64,000 bases of DNA from Barthelona sp. PAP020 (taxonomy: Eukaryota > Metamonada: BaSk clade). The DNA lies in the NCBI GenBank assembly GCA_040182905.1, contig JARQWU010000029.1:1-64000 (forward strand), given 5' to 3'. The translations under genes were made by a program, and so were the position numbers. Below, one piece after another: positions 31,601-46,600 of the stretch; position 1 is the first letter of the stretch; each line of letters begins with the position of its first letter. The notes beneath the pieces are model-generated. The model worked only from the letters and a program-made list of their open reading frames with translations. It made no database searches and had not been told where the DNA came from.

Positions 31601-34600
31601 TTCAATGGTAATTGTTCTCAATTATGATGGTGTGATGCAACATTTGGTTGAACTTGTGAATTCGTACATTGTGGGCATTTTCAACGGTTCTTTAGAATTT
31701 ATTTCGCAATGTTATGATGATGCAGAGCCTGCTGTTGAAAACGGTAATGATCATTTTAGTTGTGTTGCTTTGATGGATCCTGATACTTTAGAAAGTCACT
31801 TTGATGATTCTTTGATGTATTCTTCCGGTGGCATTCAATTTGATGCAATGGGTTGGTCTTACACAGATTTAGTTGACCTATTAATACCTAACACTTTACG
31901 ATTACAATACGGTTACCATTGCGATTTTGACGGCAAGTATTTTTATCAAAGTCCTGTGCATGTTTATAACAATGAAAGTTTTATTGGTTATCAGTTCACT
32001 TTTGTCACACCATATAGCATTTTTTATGGATGTCTTGGAGCAGCAGAAGTTGTTCTTCCTTCGATGTTTTCTTATTGTCAAATCATGCCTCTAAATCAAT
32101 ATATTTCTGATACAACCGCGCCATTCACCTTTTCTAAAGTTGAAGATGGTCATCGACGTGATTTGAATAGTATTAACACTTTAATTCAATGTCAAGATCA
32201 ATTTACGTATTGTCTTGATGGTTTATCTAGAAATTGCTCAATTGGTTACAAAGCAGATGCAGATTCTCACAGCAATTGTGTTGTTTGTGATGATGGTGAT
32301 TTTTGTGCTTTTAACTCATCATATTCAAGTACTTCTGACAAGTTTTGGATTGATGAATTCAATACCACTGTATACCCTCTGACGAATCGTAAATTTAGAA
32401 ATTCAAGTGGTGATTTTCTTTGTGCATTTGGTTTTGAAGCAAATGAGGATGGAACTGCTTGTGAGGCATGTATCAATAGTACATGTGCACAAGGTTATTC
32501 TGTTGAATCACCACCATTTTATAAAATTGGATCGATTGAACCATGTGATGTAAATGAAGCTTGTTTTGGAACACATGAACAATACTTGACTAGTGATGAG
32601 TATTTTAACGGTGTTAATATTTTTACATGTCCCTACAACACTTATCATGGAGGTGATATGTATTCAATTGAATGTCATCCTTGTGAAATCGGAAAAATTG
32701 TTGTTGATAACAGGTGCCTTTATGTTTCATATAAAGCTTCTTTGTATCCGCCATTGATTAACGACGTTACTGTGGCTGATAACCATTTTTTAATACTTAA
32801 CGAAACGAGTACTTTACATCCTGATAATATGGATGTGTTTTTTGATGAATCAACAAACTTCGAAATCACAGTCAATCCTGACAACTATAATGTCGGAGAT
32901 ACAACAGGAACTGATATTGATTCATTAGCCACTGATTATTCAGTGGATATCTTTGATGTATGTCCAACTAATACGTGGGGACCTGAATGTGAATATACTC
33001 ATCAGCAATGTGTTCATGGTAAAGTCATTCTAGGGCAGTGCTATTGTCATGAGGAATTTATTGGAAGTTTTTGTGAGTCAAAGAATCTTTTTAAGTCCTT
33101 TAAAGCTTTTAAATCTTTTTATAACAGTGAATTACCGATGACTATTCCATTTTTGAATGATTTTGATGTGTCTCTTCGTGAATGTAGCGTAAATAATAGT
33201 TTGAACATAATTTCGGCAACTTTAGACATGGTATATGATGCCGATACTAATTCACTAAGGTTTTATTATGGCGTTAATAAGAATATTGTACAAATAGCTC
33301 CGTTATACATTGCAAATTTCACATATGGTGAACTGTTTGTCAGTTCTGAATTTGATGTTCAAATCACCAATAATCGGACATTTGGCGCATTAACTGTTGC
33401 AACAAACGAGTCAGTTTTTGTTGCACATTTTAAATTTGATAATTCTTTCGTCTACATCACTGAAATCAATCTCCTTTCATGTGGTTTGCCTCAAGTTACA
33501 ATGAATGTTAGAAACATTCTGTTAATGGACAATTACATGGTGTTATTTATGTCTGATGAAGCTATTTATCAAATGTATACAAATACATCATATTGCATTG
33601 CCGCTTTAATGGGTATAAACAATCGTTTTATTGCAGAAGATTTTGATAGAACTCCCAGTAACATCAGTTATTTAAATCGCCAGCTCAATTATGTCAAACA
33701 CTTTGACACCAACACACTTATGGCAGTGGCCAATTATGCTGTTGTAACTTACAACATAGTGGAAAAGAAATATCATCGTTTTGTTATGGAAGATGTTTTG
33801 TTTTGTCATCAACAGTGTTCAACTTTTTCCTTCATGTGGTATAATCCCATTCAAGGGACTGCATCCTATTATTGTGATAGTGTTCCTTATTACATGAATT
33901 TTAAGGGTGTCGATGTTAAAAATGCATGCACAAGCAAAGACACTTTTGATTTACCTGTAATTTTTCCCTTATGGAAGACTTATGACCGTAAGACCCAAAA
34001 AATTAAGGATATTGCGTTTTCGATCAATTTTAACCAAGAATTCTTTTGGATTTTGTCAAACGGAAGAGTCATATCTTCAAAGGATTTGCCTTTCTTTGAA
34101 ACTAAAGATAATTCAAGGGATTATGCTTCAAATCAAGAATTTAAAGCTTTTTTCCATGTTAAGTATTTGAAATTCTTTGAAAATCCTTTTGTCTATTCCC
34201 CAATCAGTGTTTCTTGTCCACCTAATACTCAATTGAATTTGACCAGTTACCCTTATGCTCGGAATGGTTATTCAAACTATTCAAGTGAGAGTTTATTGTT
34301 TAACAGTCTTTGTTCTCCTGTTATTGACGATGGTAATGTAACATCATTGTTTGGAACGCGAGTATCTAAAAATGAATGTTTTGATGTTCGTGGGTCAAGT
34401 TACAGTGATGGATTTGGTGAATACTGTTATTTACCTTATGAAGGTGTTGACCATTTCATTAATTCAGTTAAAACTATTGATTCTTATCATTTAAAGAAAG
34501 TGAATTTTAGTTTGATTGAAATTGAGGCAAATAGTACAGAAGGAACATTGAATCTAAATAATTTCTCTTGTCCAAATGGATTTTCGGCTCATAAAAACCG

Positions 34601-37600
34601 AAGAGAATGTTTATTCTGTGATCCAACTGAAGTGTGTTTTTCAGGACGTGTTTACTCAATCAATAATTTCATTGAAACTTTTGGTCTGACTTTACCTACC
34701 ACTCACAGTTTAGTGAATGGAAAAATCGTGTTAAATTATAGTGCGACCATCTGTGGACCTTATGAAGAATATCGAAATGGTGAATGCTCGAAGGCGTTGA
34801 AAACTAGTTTCCCAGGAACTGGACCTTATGGGCTGTACAACTCGAACTTTTGCTCTAATGGTTATGCAGTTGGTAAAAGGTGTGAATGTTTTGCAGGATG
34901 GACTGGTATCAGATGTGATTTACATGTTTCTGAAGCTGATTTCAGATTGTTCAATTCAAAGTTATTCCTTGATTATGGAATCATCAGTGAAGGTAATAGC
35001 AGTGATTCACATTCTGAAACATACACTTTCTCATCGAAAGGGTTGCTGATAGACGATTATTTGATTGAAAATTGTTTTGAACCTGTTCGTTTGGATGAAT
35101 CTGTTTGGTGTATGGATCTCGATTATCTCTTCAACCCTGCTGAACCTACAAATGGAATTATTCGTTCTTTTAAGTTTATTTTTCAAGGAAACAACATGAC
35201 TATTGTTGTTTTGAGTGATGGATCTGGATTTTTGTTGAATGCTTCTAAATATTTTGAGATATTACAACATGTTCCCCTACCACCAATTACGAATGGTAAG
35301 TGTCAGATTTTTGATGCATTTATGGATTTTAATTCTAAGGATGTTATTAATTTTTTGATGGTTTGTACCACTGAAGATGAAGTTTCTAGTCTCTATCATG
35401 CTAATATCACCCTTGGTGACATTGGTTCGATAAAGTTTGATGCAATTAACGATGGTCCGTACAAATATCAATACCTATTTAATAAATACAACAATGTTAA
35501 CAAGATGTATCATAGAATATCATCAAAAGGAACAATTTTTGCTAATGGGACTATTCATTTTAAGGACAGTGATTGGAAAATTGATTTGTCTGCCAAAAAC
35601 CTAATTCCGGTGGCTTTATATGATAGTGACAGTTTGGTCATTGTTACTCCATTGTGTGACATCGGGAAATATTATAGTATGAGTTATATGATGTGTACAA
35701 CTCCCAATAGTGGTTATAACGTCAGTAGATCAAGATTTGATTATGTGAACGAAGCAGGTACAGACTTAGAAATGTTACAAGGAGGTGTAAATAATGCAAA
35801 CGTCTTTTATGATGTGTGTGATGGTACTAAAAGTCATACATACGTAAACCATCATAAAAGAACATGTCCTGGGTTTCTTCAGACTGGAGAGAAATGTCCT
35901 GATGGTCATGTATGCTTGAACGGACATTCATTCTACTGTGGTGACTATTATCTGTATGCTAATACAGTGACACAACGTTGTGAAATATGTCCTCTTGGAA
36001 AAGCATGTTACAAAGGGGTAATTCATAAAGATTTCTCACCTTTGAAAACAATAGGTCAATATATTCTGCCTTCTGATTATTACAATGGTTATAGATGTGC
36101 CAATGGGTCTATTCCTTTCAATCATCATTGTTTACCTTGGGGTAACCATACGTATGTAATATATCCCAATCATTTGGATTTTTCTTCACCTTTGGAATGG
36201 AAACAGGTGTCAGGTGAAACGAAATTGATAGGTATCAATGGGGACATGATGTTATTTGAAACTGCATTCAAATGGCACTCTGTTGTTGATGGAATGTTAT
36301 ACAACTGTGAAAATGGCTTCTATTTAAATTCATCAAGACAATGTGAAGAAACGGCTCCATATATGGGGACTTACAATGTTAGATCAACACTGAAGGCAGG
36401 AGAAAGCTGTTCATCTGGAACTTATTGGAATGGAATGATTTGTTCCAGTTATTTACCAATGAATAGTATGGGTTACAGTCGTATTTCATATTGGGATGAC
36501 TATTATTTTGGTTCAAATACTGATGGTTACAAATGGTTGAATGGTGAATTGATTGAATGTGCTTCAAATGAAGTTTGTTTTGATGATGTTGTACATTTTT
36601 GTCCTGAAGGAATGACGGGTAAATATGATTTGAGAAAATGCATATTAGAATGTGAATTTGGATGGGTTTATAATTCAATCACCGAAGAATGTGAAGAAAA
36701 GTGCCCTCAAACAGATCCTCATTATAAAAATTCTTATGATCCTATTTTAGATGTTTGTGTTCTTCGGAATCAAACAGTTGGTTGGTATTATTTGGATGGA
36801 TATGGATGGAAGCCTTGTGAAATTGGTTATGCTTGTCCAGGTTATGAATTTGAACCAATAAAATGTGATGAAGACAGTGTTATTAATGCTGTTGGTGATG
36901 CTTGTATTTCTTTTACTGATATATTAAACAAAGATAAAGAATCAACCTGTGATACGACTAGTTCTAAAGGGTTTGTTTTTGATTCAAGCTTTTTTTACCA
37001 CAATCTAAAGTTTTTTAATAATAGTAAAGCTAAAGTTATGGGTGTTAGTAGCAATGGACGTTTGACTGCTATTTCATTGAGAATATATGATGGTTGTGTT
37101 GAAGAAGGATGTGGATGTCGTGTGGCTGTGTTTGGCGAAAATTTAGAAACACCAATCTGGATGGTAGAGAACAACTTGGATGGTATGTGTGATCGAATGA
37201 TCTTGAATGATAAGACATTTGGTATTAACATAAAGATCAGTGATAAATATCTTGTGAGTGCAAATGGAACACAAGCGAAGATTTATGATGTTGCTACTTG
37301 GCCTTTTGTTGAGTTGCAGTTTGATAAAGCTCTGCTTCCATTTTTCAGCATCAATATTGATGATGATACAAATATGTTAGCTATTGGAACACAAATTTTT
37401 GTAAAGAGTGATCCCATCACGTTTTCATACGTTAATGCAGTTGATCGATCACTTTGGTGTTATTTAGGTGGATTCAACTGTTCATTTGCTCTTAAAAAAA
37501 ATCTTTTTATTGTGGGTAATCCAAAGAACGAGAATTACGAAGGTACTGTACATGTTTTTCGAGTTTATTTGGCTACCAACACTATTTTTAAATTAGCTAG

Positions 37601-40600
37601 TCTTTCATATACGGATAGTTTCAATGAAGTGATCAATTGTGAGTCTAATTCAAGATTTGGTGTATCTGTTGATATTGCTGAGGATTATTCGATTGTTGTG
37701 GGTTCTAAATATGAGATTCTAATCTATAATTACGCTGGATCAAACGTTTGGACATTTAATCAATCTTTAGTGGATAATTTTGCCTGCGAACACACTTTTG
37801 AAAATCGTGTTGTCAAGTTGTCTTCAGATGGTTCATTCTTAACTTCACATCTCACATACATTGACAATGATGGACTTTTTAATACACATTTCCTCATATT
37901 TATTGAGAGTAACAAGTGGTATCAGCTTATGTACACGAATATCACACAATTCTCTGAAGATATTTATGTTCAACAATACTTCATTGATTCTCAAATAATG
38001 GATATTTCTAATCATACAATAAGCTTTGTTAATTACGCTAAATCAAGGATAGACAGATATATGATTAATTGTACGTCTTGTGAACATTATGAGAGGTTTG
38101 AACAGGTTGTTGGTGAAGTGTATTGTGTTCCAAAGACACAATATGCACTGCCCTGTGTTGAAATGAATACTTATTACAATGCCAGCTCATATATGTGTGT
38201 TCCATGTGTTCATGTTGATGTTATTTTGGACAAGTGTATAATGAGTATCCCCCTGGGATATTATTATGTAGATGGTGTTGGAATAAAGATTTGTCCTATT
38301 GGTTTTGCATGTCCCGGAAACAACGAACCAATAATCAAGTGTCAAATTGGTGAAATTCTGAACAGCAACGGATCGTTGTGTATGAATTCTTCTCTTGCGT
38401 TTGAGAATTATGTTGAAGAAGGACATTGTATTGGTGGTTTTAGTCATAAGTATGCGGAAATTGAGGATCCTTATGCTTATTTTAATGGGCAGGGAACAGT
38501 TGAAAAGCTTCATGTTGTTTCAAATACAAATCTTACACTTATTGTATTGAGAATAACTGATTGTGTTCAAGATGCAGAATATTGTGGACTTTATTGGGTC
38601 GTTTATGGACGTAATGATACAATTCCTGTTTGGAGTCTTGAAATTAGTGGAGATTCTGATAGTCTTGTAAATGTAACGATGTCAGATGATTATATTTTTG
38701 CTGCTTTCAATAAATCTGATTTTAGGATTTATAAAATTGCTGATTTATCGTTTTCTCTCATCATTTCTTTTGTCCCAACACCTGCTGAAGTTTACACAAC
38801 GATGTATGAAGACACATACAGATTGATTTCAACTGATGGCAACTTCTTCATAATCAATAATCTGGTGTATTATCTGATTGCTGACACATATTTTAGTGCT
38901 GTGAAGGAACTAAAAGTTACTGCAGTTGATTGGAGTTTGAGTGATGTTGTAGTGAAGAATGGTATTGTTTTTCTCTCTCGAACATACAAGGATGGTGATA
39001 ACCTATTACATGAGCTAGATATGTATGACCTGAACAGTTATTTTACTGTCACTTATTTTATTGGCATATCAAAAGTGATTGAACACTCTTTTGATAACTT
39101 CTTATTGGAAGATTCATTTGAAAGGGCTATAGGTCTTGATTATGATTCTAATACTGGTTTAGTTGCATATGGCACAAGGGATAACATTTATGTGTACAGT
39201 TTCAATAATTTTACCTATGAGTATAGTTTATTAATAGCCTTCAAGGATAATTTAATGGAAGCAATTGATCGAAGCATTAAAATAAGAAATGAAAGTCTTA
39301 TTGTTAGTAGTGTCGGTTACAATTCTTCCGGTCATTATGTTGCGAGCGTTCAACTATTTTTTGATAGTTCCAAACGGACTGATGGTAGTGGTACGTTCCA
39401 ATTACAATTTATTGACGTTTTTGATACAACCACAAGCTATTTGTCTGTGGCTATTTCTGATGATGTGGTAAGGGTCGTTTCAAACAAACACACTAAAATT
39501 TTAACATATATCATGGAATGTCAAAACTGTGATAGTCCTCTGATGATCAATGCCAATTACTATAGCATGTGGTCATATGACTCGTTATATGACTACTGTA
39601 AAATGTCATCTCGATATTTCCTTCCATGTAGCAACGGAACGTTTTATAATGCCAGCAGCTATGCATGTGAAACATGTTATGATCAAGGTATTCAATGTAT
39701 CAATGGAGGTCGAGTGTTTGAATGTCCTTTTAATGAATGGAGTTTAGATGCTATCAATTGTATTGAGGCCATATGTCCAAATGGAAGTAGATTTGACAAT
39801 GACTTAAAAGATTGTGTTGAATGTTCGAATCCTCATCAAATATGCGTTTCAGGAACTGTCATTGAATGTGGAATTGATGAAATCACCAATAATTATATTG
39901 ACTGTGTAAGTTGTGGCTGGAACAGTTTATACAATAGCTTTTTACAAGCTTGTGAATATGCTTATGCACCTGTTGGTCAATATTACATTGGCAATACCAG
40001 TTATGGAGGAGTTGCTACCTGTTTACCCAATCATTCTTGTGCCGGTGGAATCAATTCTCCTGTTGAGTGTCTAAAGGGTGAAATTGTTGATTTTGCAGGT
40101 GGTAGTTGCATTTCTCTTGAATTTGAAGGATTAACAGGAGAAGAATTTTGTGAAAATGGATATTTCCCATCACAGCCATATGACCCTCTCAAAAATTGTT
40201 CTTGTTATTTTGGGATGTTTAGAGGCTTCAATTTAATGAATGTTAATGGTACATACAAAAACTTGACTGAAATCAACAATGATGGGAGCAGTTATTTCTT
40301 CAATGTTGCTTTCAATAAGAACTCTACAATATATCATAATCCCAATGACAATGAATCATATATCAGTCTGTTAGGCTTAAACCAGAAGATTCCTCTGTTT
40401 AGGGAACCAATAGCAAGTGAAAAGTTTGTGATGTTGTCTGCATCCAATAGATATGCCTTTGCATTCTATTTTAAAGAAAGCAGTTTGAAATTGGATGTGT
40501 TTAGAATAGATTATTTTGATAAGAAGTTTGTATCTCAAACATTTAAGACCACACCATCATTAAATATGTATTCATCGATTGAATTAGGTGATGATTTGTT

Positions 40601-43600
40601 GTATGTTGATGGGGTGTTCTATGTAGCCACAGAGACAGATGTTTTAGAAAAGGTTGCTGTCATTAACAATTTTTGTTCAGCATTAGACCTGGTAAGTGTT
40701 GGATTTAATGAAAATTATGTGATTATTGGATGTGCATCAGAGTTAGTCAATGAACGAGAACGAGGCGTAGTGAAAATAATTGATTGGACAATCGAATGGA
40801 AGGTTGTTAAGACATTGACCAACATAAACGTCACTTTCCCTGATAGTTCTTATATCTCTTCAGTAAAAATGAACTTAAATTTTGGTGTTAGTGTTGATTT
40901 GGATATCCAAATGAAAATAGTTGCAATAGCATCTTATCATTTCACATACGTCTACAGTTTCGATTCTATTGACGGTTCTTATGAACTTATGAGAGTCAAA
41001 GAACATATTGTTTTTACTCAAAAATTTGGCGAATCAACATGCAATAGAATTGTCAAGATTGCAAATCAAACAATCTTAAGTGGATTTTGGCTAAAATATA
41101 CCGATGACAAATATCTTGGTGATGGTGGATTCGAATTATTTGCTGAAATTAATTTGAAATGGGTCAATGTTTTTGATATCATGAAAAGTAACGTTTGGTA
41201 CAATGTTTTACGCTTATCTTCAGATGGTAGAGCATTTATGGGAACGATACAAACTGATGATACTGTTAATGTGAAGCCAGTTATGGTTGGAGATACATGT
41301 TCGAATAAATGTTTTGGTGAACTAATTTACAATGCCACGTCTAATCAATGTGTCATTGATCCCAATTTGGTCACATGTGATCCAGGCTATTACAGTGATT
41401 TTGATCGGTGTATTCGTTGTATTGGCCCTGTATATTGTGTAGACAACATACAATTGCCCTGTCCTAATGGAACCACACCTTCTATTGATAGAACAACGTG
41501 TGTTGCCTGTCCAACAGATAAATATTGTGTTGAAAACAGTTTCCCCAAACAATGTCCCTATAATACCATTCCTTCCCCTTCCACAAATGCATCTGAATGT
41601 GTAAAATGTGGTTCTGGATATCACGGTGATGGTATGAAATGCGTTGAATGTTCTTATCCTTATGTATGTCCTAATGGAATTCAAGAAAAATGTCCTTTTG
41701 GAAAAAAGCCTCTAAATTCTTCTCATTGTACCGCATGTGTGTTGCCTGAACAGTGTCCTGATGGAATCGTCAAATATTGTCTTCCAGGCAAATACGCTGT
41801 TTCAAATACGCTGTGTGATTATTGTCCTGTACTTCACATGTGTTTAGGTGGTAACAATATGCCCATAGAATGCAACTACAACCAAATTGTTGCTACTAAT
41901 AATCAATCGTGTTTAGATTGCGGGTCCGACAGTTATTGTGTTGACGGTGTTTCAACACGTTGTGATCCTGGTCAAATGCCTGATGAAACCCATTCTAAAT
42001 GTGTTCCTTGTACTTCTACAATGGTTTGTCCACATGGTATTGCAAAATCTTGTTCTGACGGTACTTTACCCAATGCTGGTAACACTTTTTGTGAACCGTG
42101 CACTTTAGGAATGGTTTGTTCTGAAGGAATTTCCAAATATTGTGACGATGGATTCATGCCAAATGCAGATCAAACCGCATGCATTGCTTGTGAAGAAAAA
42201 ATGATTTGCTTGAGTGGTTCAGTATATAGCTGTCCATCTAGATTTACTCCCAATGAACTTCAAACTGCTTGTGTTGATTGTTCACTTGATAAGGTTTGTC
42301 CAAATGGTTATGAAGAAACATGCTCTCCAGGAATGATGCCAGATAAATCATCTACCGAATGCGTCCCATGTGAAGAAGGATATATATGTGAATATGGTTA
42401 TGCAGATGTATGTCCTACTGCTTTTCAACCTTCTGTTGATAAACTAAGTTGTGTTACTTGTGAAGATGGGTATATTTGTCCACAAGGTGACAAAGTCAGT
42501 TGTGATGCAGGTGAATATGCATATTTAAGCAGTGTTTGTAAGCCTTGTCCTGCTGAAAACTATTGTGAAAATGGATTGATCAAAACTTGTGAACCTGGAC
42601 TTCAACCCAATTCTGTTAATACTGGATGTGAAACGTGTGAAATTGGGTATTCATGTCCAAATGGAAGTAAAATACAATGTTCTACTGGTACAATGCCTGA
42701 TACTTCTCAAACACTTTGTATTGATTGTGCTGAGGGAAAGGCATGTCCAAGTGGTGTGCCTATCACATGTCCAGGGGGATATGCACCCAGTTCTAATCAT
42801 TCATTGTGTATTTCTTGTCCCAGTGGTTTTGTTTGTCCTTCAGGTGTCAAAGAAGTTTGTGGTAATGGTTACAGACCAGCAGAAGACAGAATTAACTGTG
42901 AAGAAATTACGATGAATTGTCCTGATGGGCAAATTCCTGATACCACATTTTCGTCTTGTATTTCATGTCCTTTGAACAGAATTTGTTCAGGTAATGTGGC
43001 ATATCTTTGTGATTCAGGCAAGCAACCAAATGTTCTTCAAACCGAATGCGTTGAATGTGATTTCAATCATGTTTGTCCTTATGGTTTTTCGACATATTGT
43101 TCACCCGGAATGTATGACCTTGAGGATAACATTAATTGCGATCCTTGTCTATCCAATAAGGTATGTCCGAACGGATATATTGAAACTTGTGTTGATGGCT
43201 TCATGCCTGACGATTATAACTTGGCTTGTATAAATTGTACAGTTGGTCACATTTGTATTGATGGTGTGGCTTCTCGTTGTTCAGGTACAACTGTTCCGAA
43301 CAGCTTAAGGACTGAATGTCTTGAGTGTCCGAACAATAACATTTGCCAAAATGGTATTTCTAAAGAATGTTCAACCAATATGGTGCCAAATGATGAGTTA
43401 GATACCTGTGTTCCTTGTGGTGATTGTGTTTTTAGATTCAACCCAGTTGTTCTTCCTCGAGCTTTGAATAATCGAACCATTGAAATTGTTCTCTTGAAGA
43501 ATGTTACCATCACACAGGATGTCATTTTGACTATTCCAAAGTTCAATCTTCAGTTAATTTCTTCATCAAACTATAGTAATACCTTTGTTTTTGAATTACC

Positions 43601-46600
43601 TGATGAATTCAACCCTTTGTTGGTTGATGAGTATGAAACGATTTCTGCTCGTTTTGAATACAATGGTGACAGTTATCTGTCCCCTGAAGAAGAGATCCAA
43701 ATTTACAGTGAGCCGATTTTGCTATCTGTTGAACCGTCTTCATTGCCAAGAACTAGTGCAAAGAATCTTACAGTTCAAGGTATCAACATTCGAGCTTTTG
43801 GTAACCCCATAAAGGTTAAGTTGCAAAGTGTATTGCAAGACAAGGAAATCATTACGTTTGGAGTTGTTAAAGGCGACTCAATTGAAATTGTTCATGTTCC
43901 TCTGCCTTTTGCATCTTTGACTTATGATGTCATTCAAATCTTGCCTGCACTAAATAATCACGATTTCGCAATGAATGGTATATCTTATACCAGTTATGAA
44001 ATGCCTGTTATACGCAGTTTATCACCATCAAATGTTGTGTCCTATGGTGGTGAAATTGTGGAACTTAATGTCAGTTCAATATTCAGATCTTCTAGTGCCA
44101 TTGTTGGTTTATATTTTATCAATGATAACGATGAGTTTGAATTATTCAGTACTGCGTTAACCAGTATCATTGATGAAAATACTGTGAAAATTGTCACTCC
44201 AACGATGTCTGCCTCTCATAAATGGTATTATCCTGCTTTATCGTTAAATGGCGATGATTTTAATCCTAGCAATAATATATTTTTAACTATTGATGATAGT
44301 TCGTACATAAGCATCGTGGATATCTCCAGTTTGGTCATTTTACATCCTTGTGTTGCCACTAGTTCAGCAAAGATCACATTTAAATTATCTTCTGATGTGG
44401 AAGAGCAAGCTTATGGTAACTTCACATACTACAATGATGTTGGTTCTGTTGTTAATGAGGTTAAAGAAGTAAAAATATGGAAAGGTGATGATGGTGTTTA
44501 TGAGCTCGTTTTTGACCAAAATAATTGCTCAAGTTCAGAAATTCAATTAACTGTGAGTCATCTGAAGTTCAATATGTTTTTTAAGGTGCAATCGTCAGTC
44601 ATTCCAACACAAACAATATCTTTCTTCTCCTCACCTCCAACATTTGATAATATCTATCCATCAACTGTTGAGCAGATTGGAAACTTTCAGGTGCTTATCG
44701 GAGGACAGAATTTTTCTATCGCTAATTTCCAATCCCTTGTTAAAATTGGCTCATATTTAGTTGAAGATTATCTTGTAAGGAATAACACTGCGATAATGTT
44801 TTCCACACCACCTATACCAGAACCAATATCTTTGGAAGTGTTTGTAGCTATCGATGGTTTTACTTTCAAAACAACAAACTTGTTTTTACATGTTGAAGGG
44901 TGTAGTAAGGGATATTACTCATCATCTTATCTTGAAGCGTGCAGGCCATGTTCAGAAGGAACAGCTATTGATGTTGAAAATGCTGTTTCTTGTAAGTCTT
45001 GTGCTCCGGGTTATTATGCTGATGAAAAGGGTTTAACGAATTGTAAAACCTGTCCAGAACATGCTATTTCTCCAAAAGGTGCAAGTAACGTTTCAGAATG
45101 CTACTGTGAAGCAGGATATTTTGGACAGTATGGGCAAAAGTGTCATAAATGTCCTCCTGGTGCAACATGTCCAAAAGGTTCCATATATCCCATTCCAAAT
45201 AAAGGTTATTGGTCAAGTAAAAATGATCCCACAGTTGTTGTTGAATGTATTCCTGCCAATGCCTGTAGTGGTGGTAATCTCAGTGCCAGTGCCACGGCTG
45301 ACGACATATTCGGTTCCTGTGATAATGGATTTTCTGGGGAAAGATGTTCAGAATGTGGTGCAGGACATTACGTTACAAGTAGTGATATGTGTATTCAATG
45401 TCCAGATTTGGGTCTTTTAAGTGTGATCTTTGTAATCGTTGGTGCAATCATTCTGTGCATTATAATGATTTGTATAACTCGGCCTCCTGAAAAATATCAA
45501 AATCTTGTGAATAATTCACCTTCAAATCTAGTTCGGGATGAAAGTGAAGATGACACAGAGCTTAATCTAAAAACAAAGAAATTAACATCCCAACCTAGCA
45601 CTACAAGCATTTCTAGCGAAAGTAGTGAGCACAATATGGAAAATATCCCTAGAACATTGACTAATTTGGTTGGTGCATTGAAACAAAATGCCACTACTTT
45701 AACTATCGGTATAAACTTTGCTCAGGTTACAGCCATACTCAAAAACTTTGATTTAGCATGGCCTGATAGCATTTTGAAAGTCTTTTCATGGTTTTCAACT
45801 CTAAATTTCAATTTGAGTGTTGCTTCCCCTGGGTGTTTGTTCACAATGAATTTCATTCAGGATGTATATTCAAGATTGGCACTGCCTATTCTATTCCTCA
45901 TCATATTTGTGGGTATTTATTTTATCGGAAAGAAATTCTTGGCAGTGGGTAAATCTATCACATGGAAATATAATATTATCGCTTCTTTTGCATTATTGAT
46001 GGTATATCTATACTCGTTTTTAGGACAAGCAGGTTTAGATTTCTTTAATTGTACAACATTGGCTGATGGCACAAGGGTTTTGGTCAAATCACCTGATATT
46101 ATCTGTAATTCATCAGAATGGAGTGGACATATGTTCGTTCCCATGTTGGGTATAATCATATATGTTTTTGGGATTCCTATTACATATTTTGTTATTGTTC
46201 GTCATTTTGCAAAGGATAAGAGGTTAGATGAGATGGCTATTAAGGTGTCTTTGGGAAAGTTATATGAGAACTACGTTGGCATTTATGCTTTCTGGGAGTC
46301 GTTTATCATGTTAAGAAAGTTGTTAGTTCTGCTATGCATTGTCTTTTTAGCTACAAGTGAAACTGATAAGGCTCTTTTATCAGTGTGCCTTTTATTCGTT
46401 GCTTTATTAGCTCAAGTGTTCTTTGCCCCTTTTAAATCTGCTAAATTTGATGTGATGGAATTCAGTTCATTATTGGCATCTTTGTTAGTATTGTTTTCTG
46501 GTATTGTTTCGGATCATGCCGATGTAACAAGCGGTGTAAAGACCATTATGAACCTTATTGCTGTATTGGGAGTTTTGTTTGTTGTTGTGATTTTCATCAC

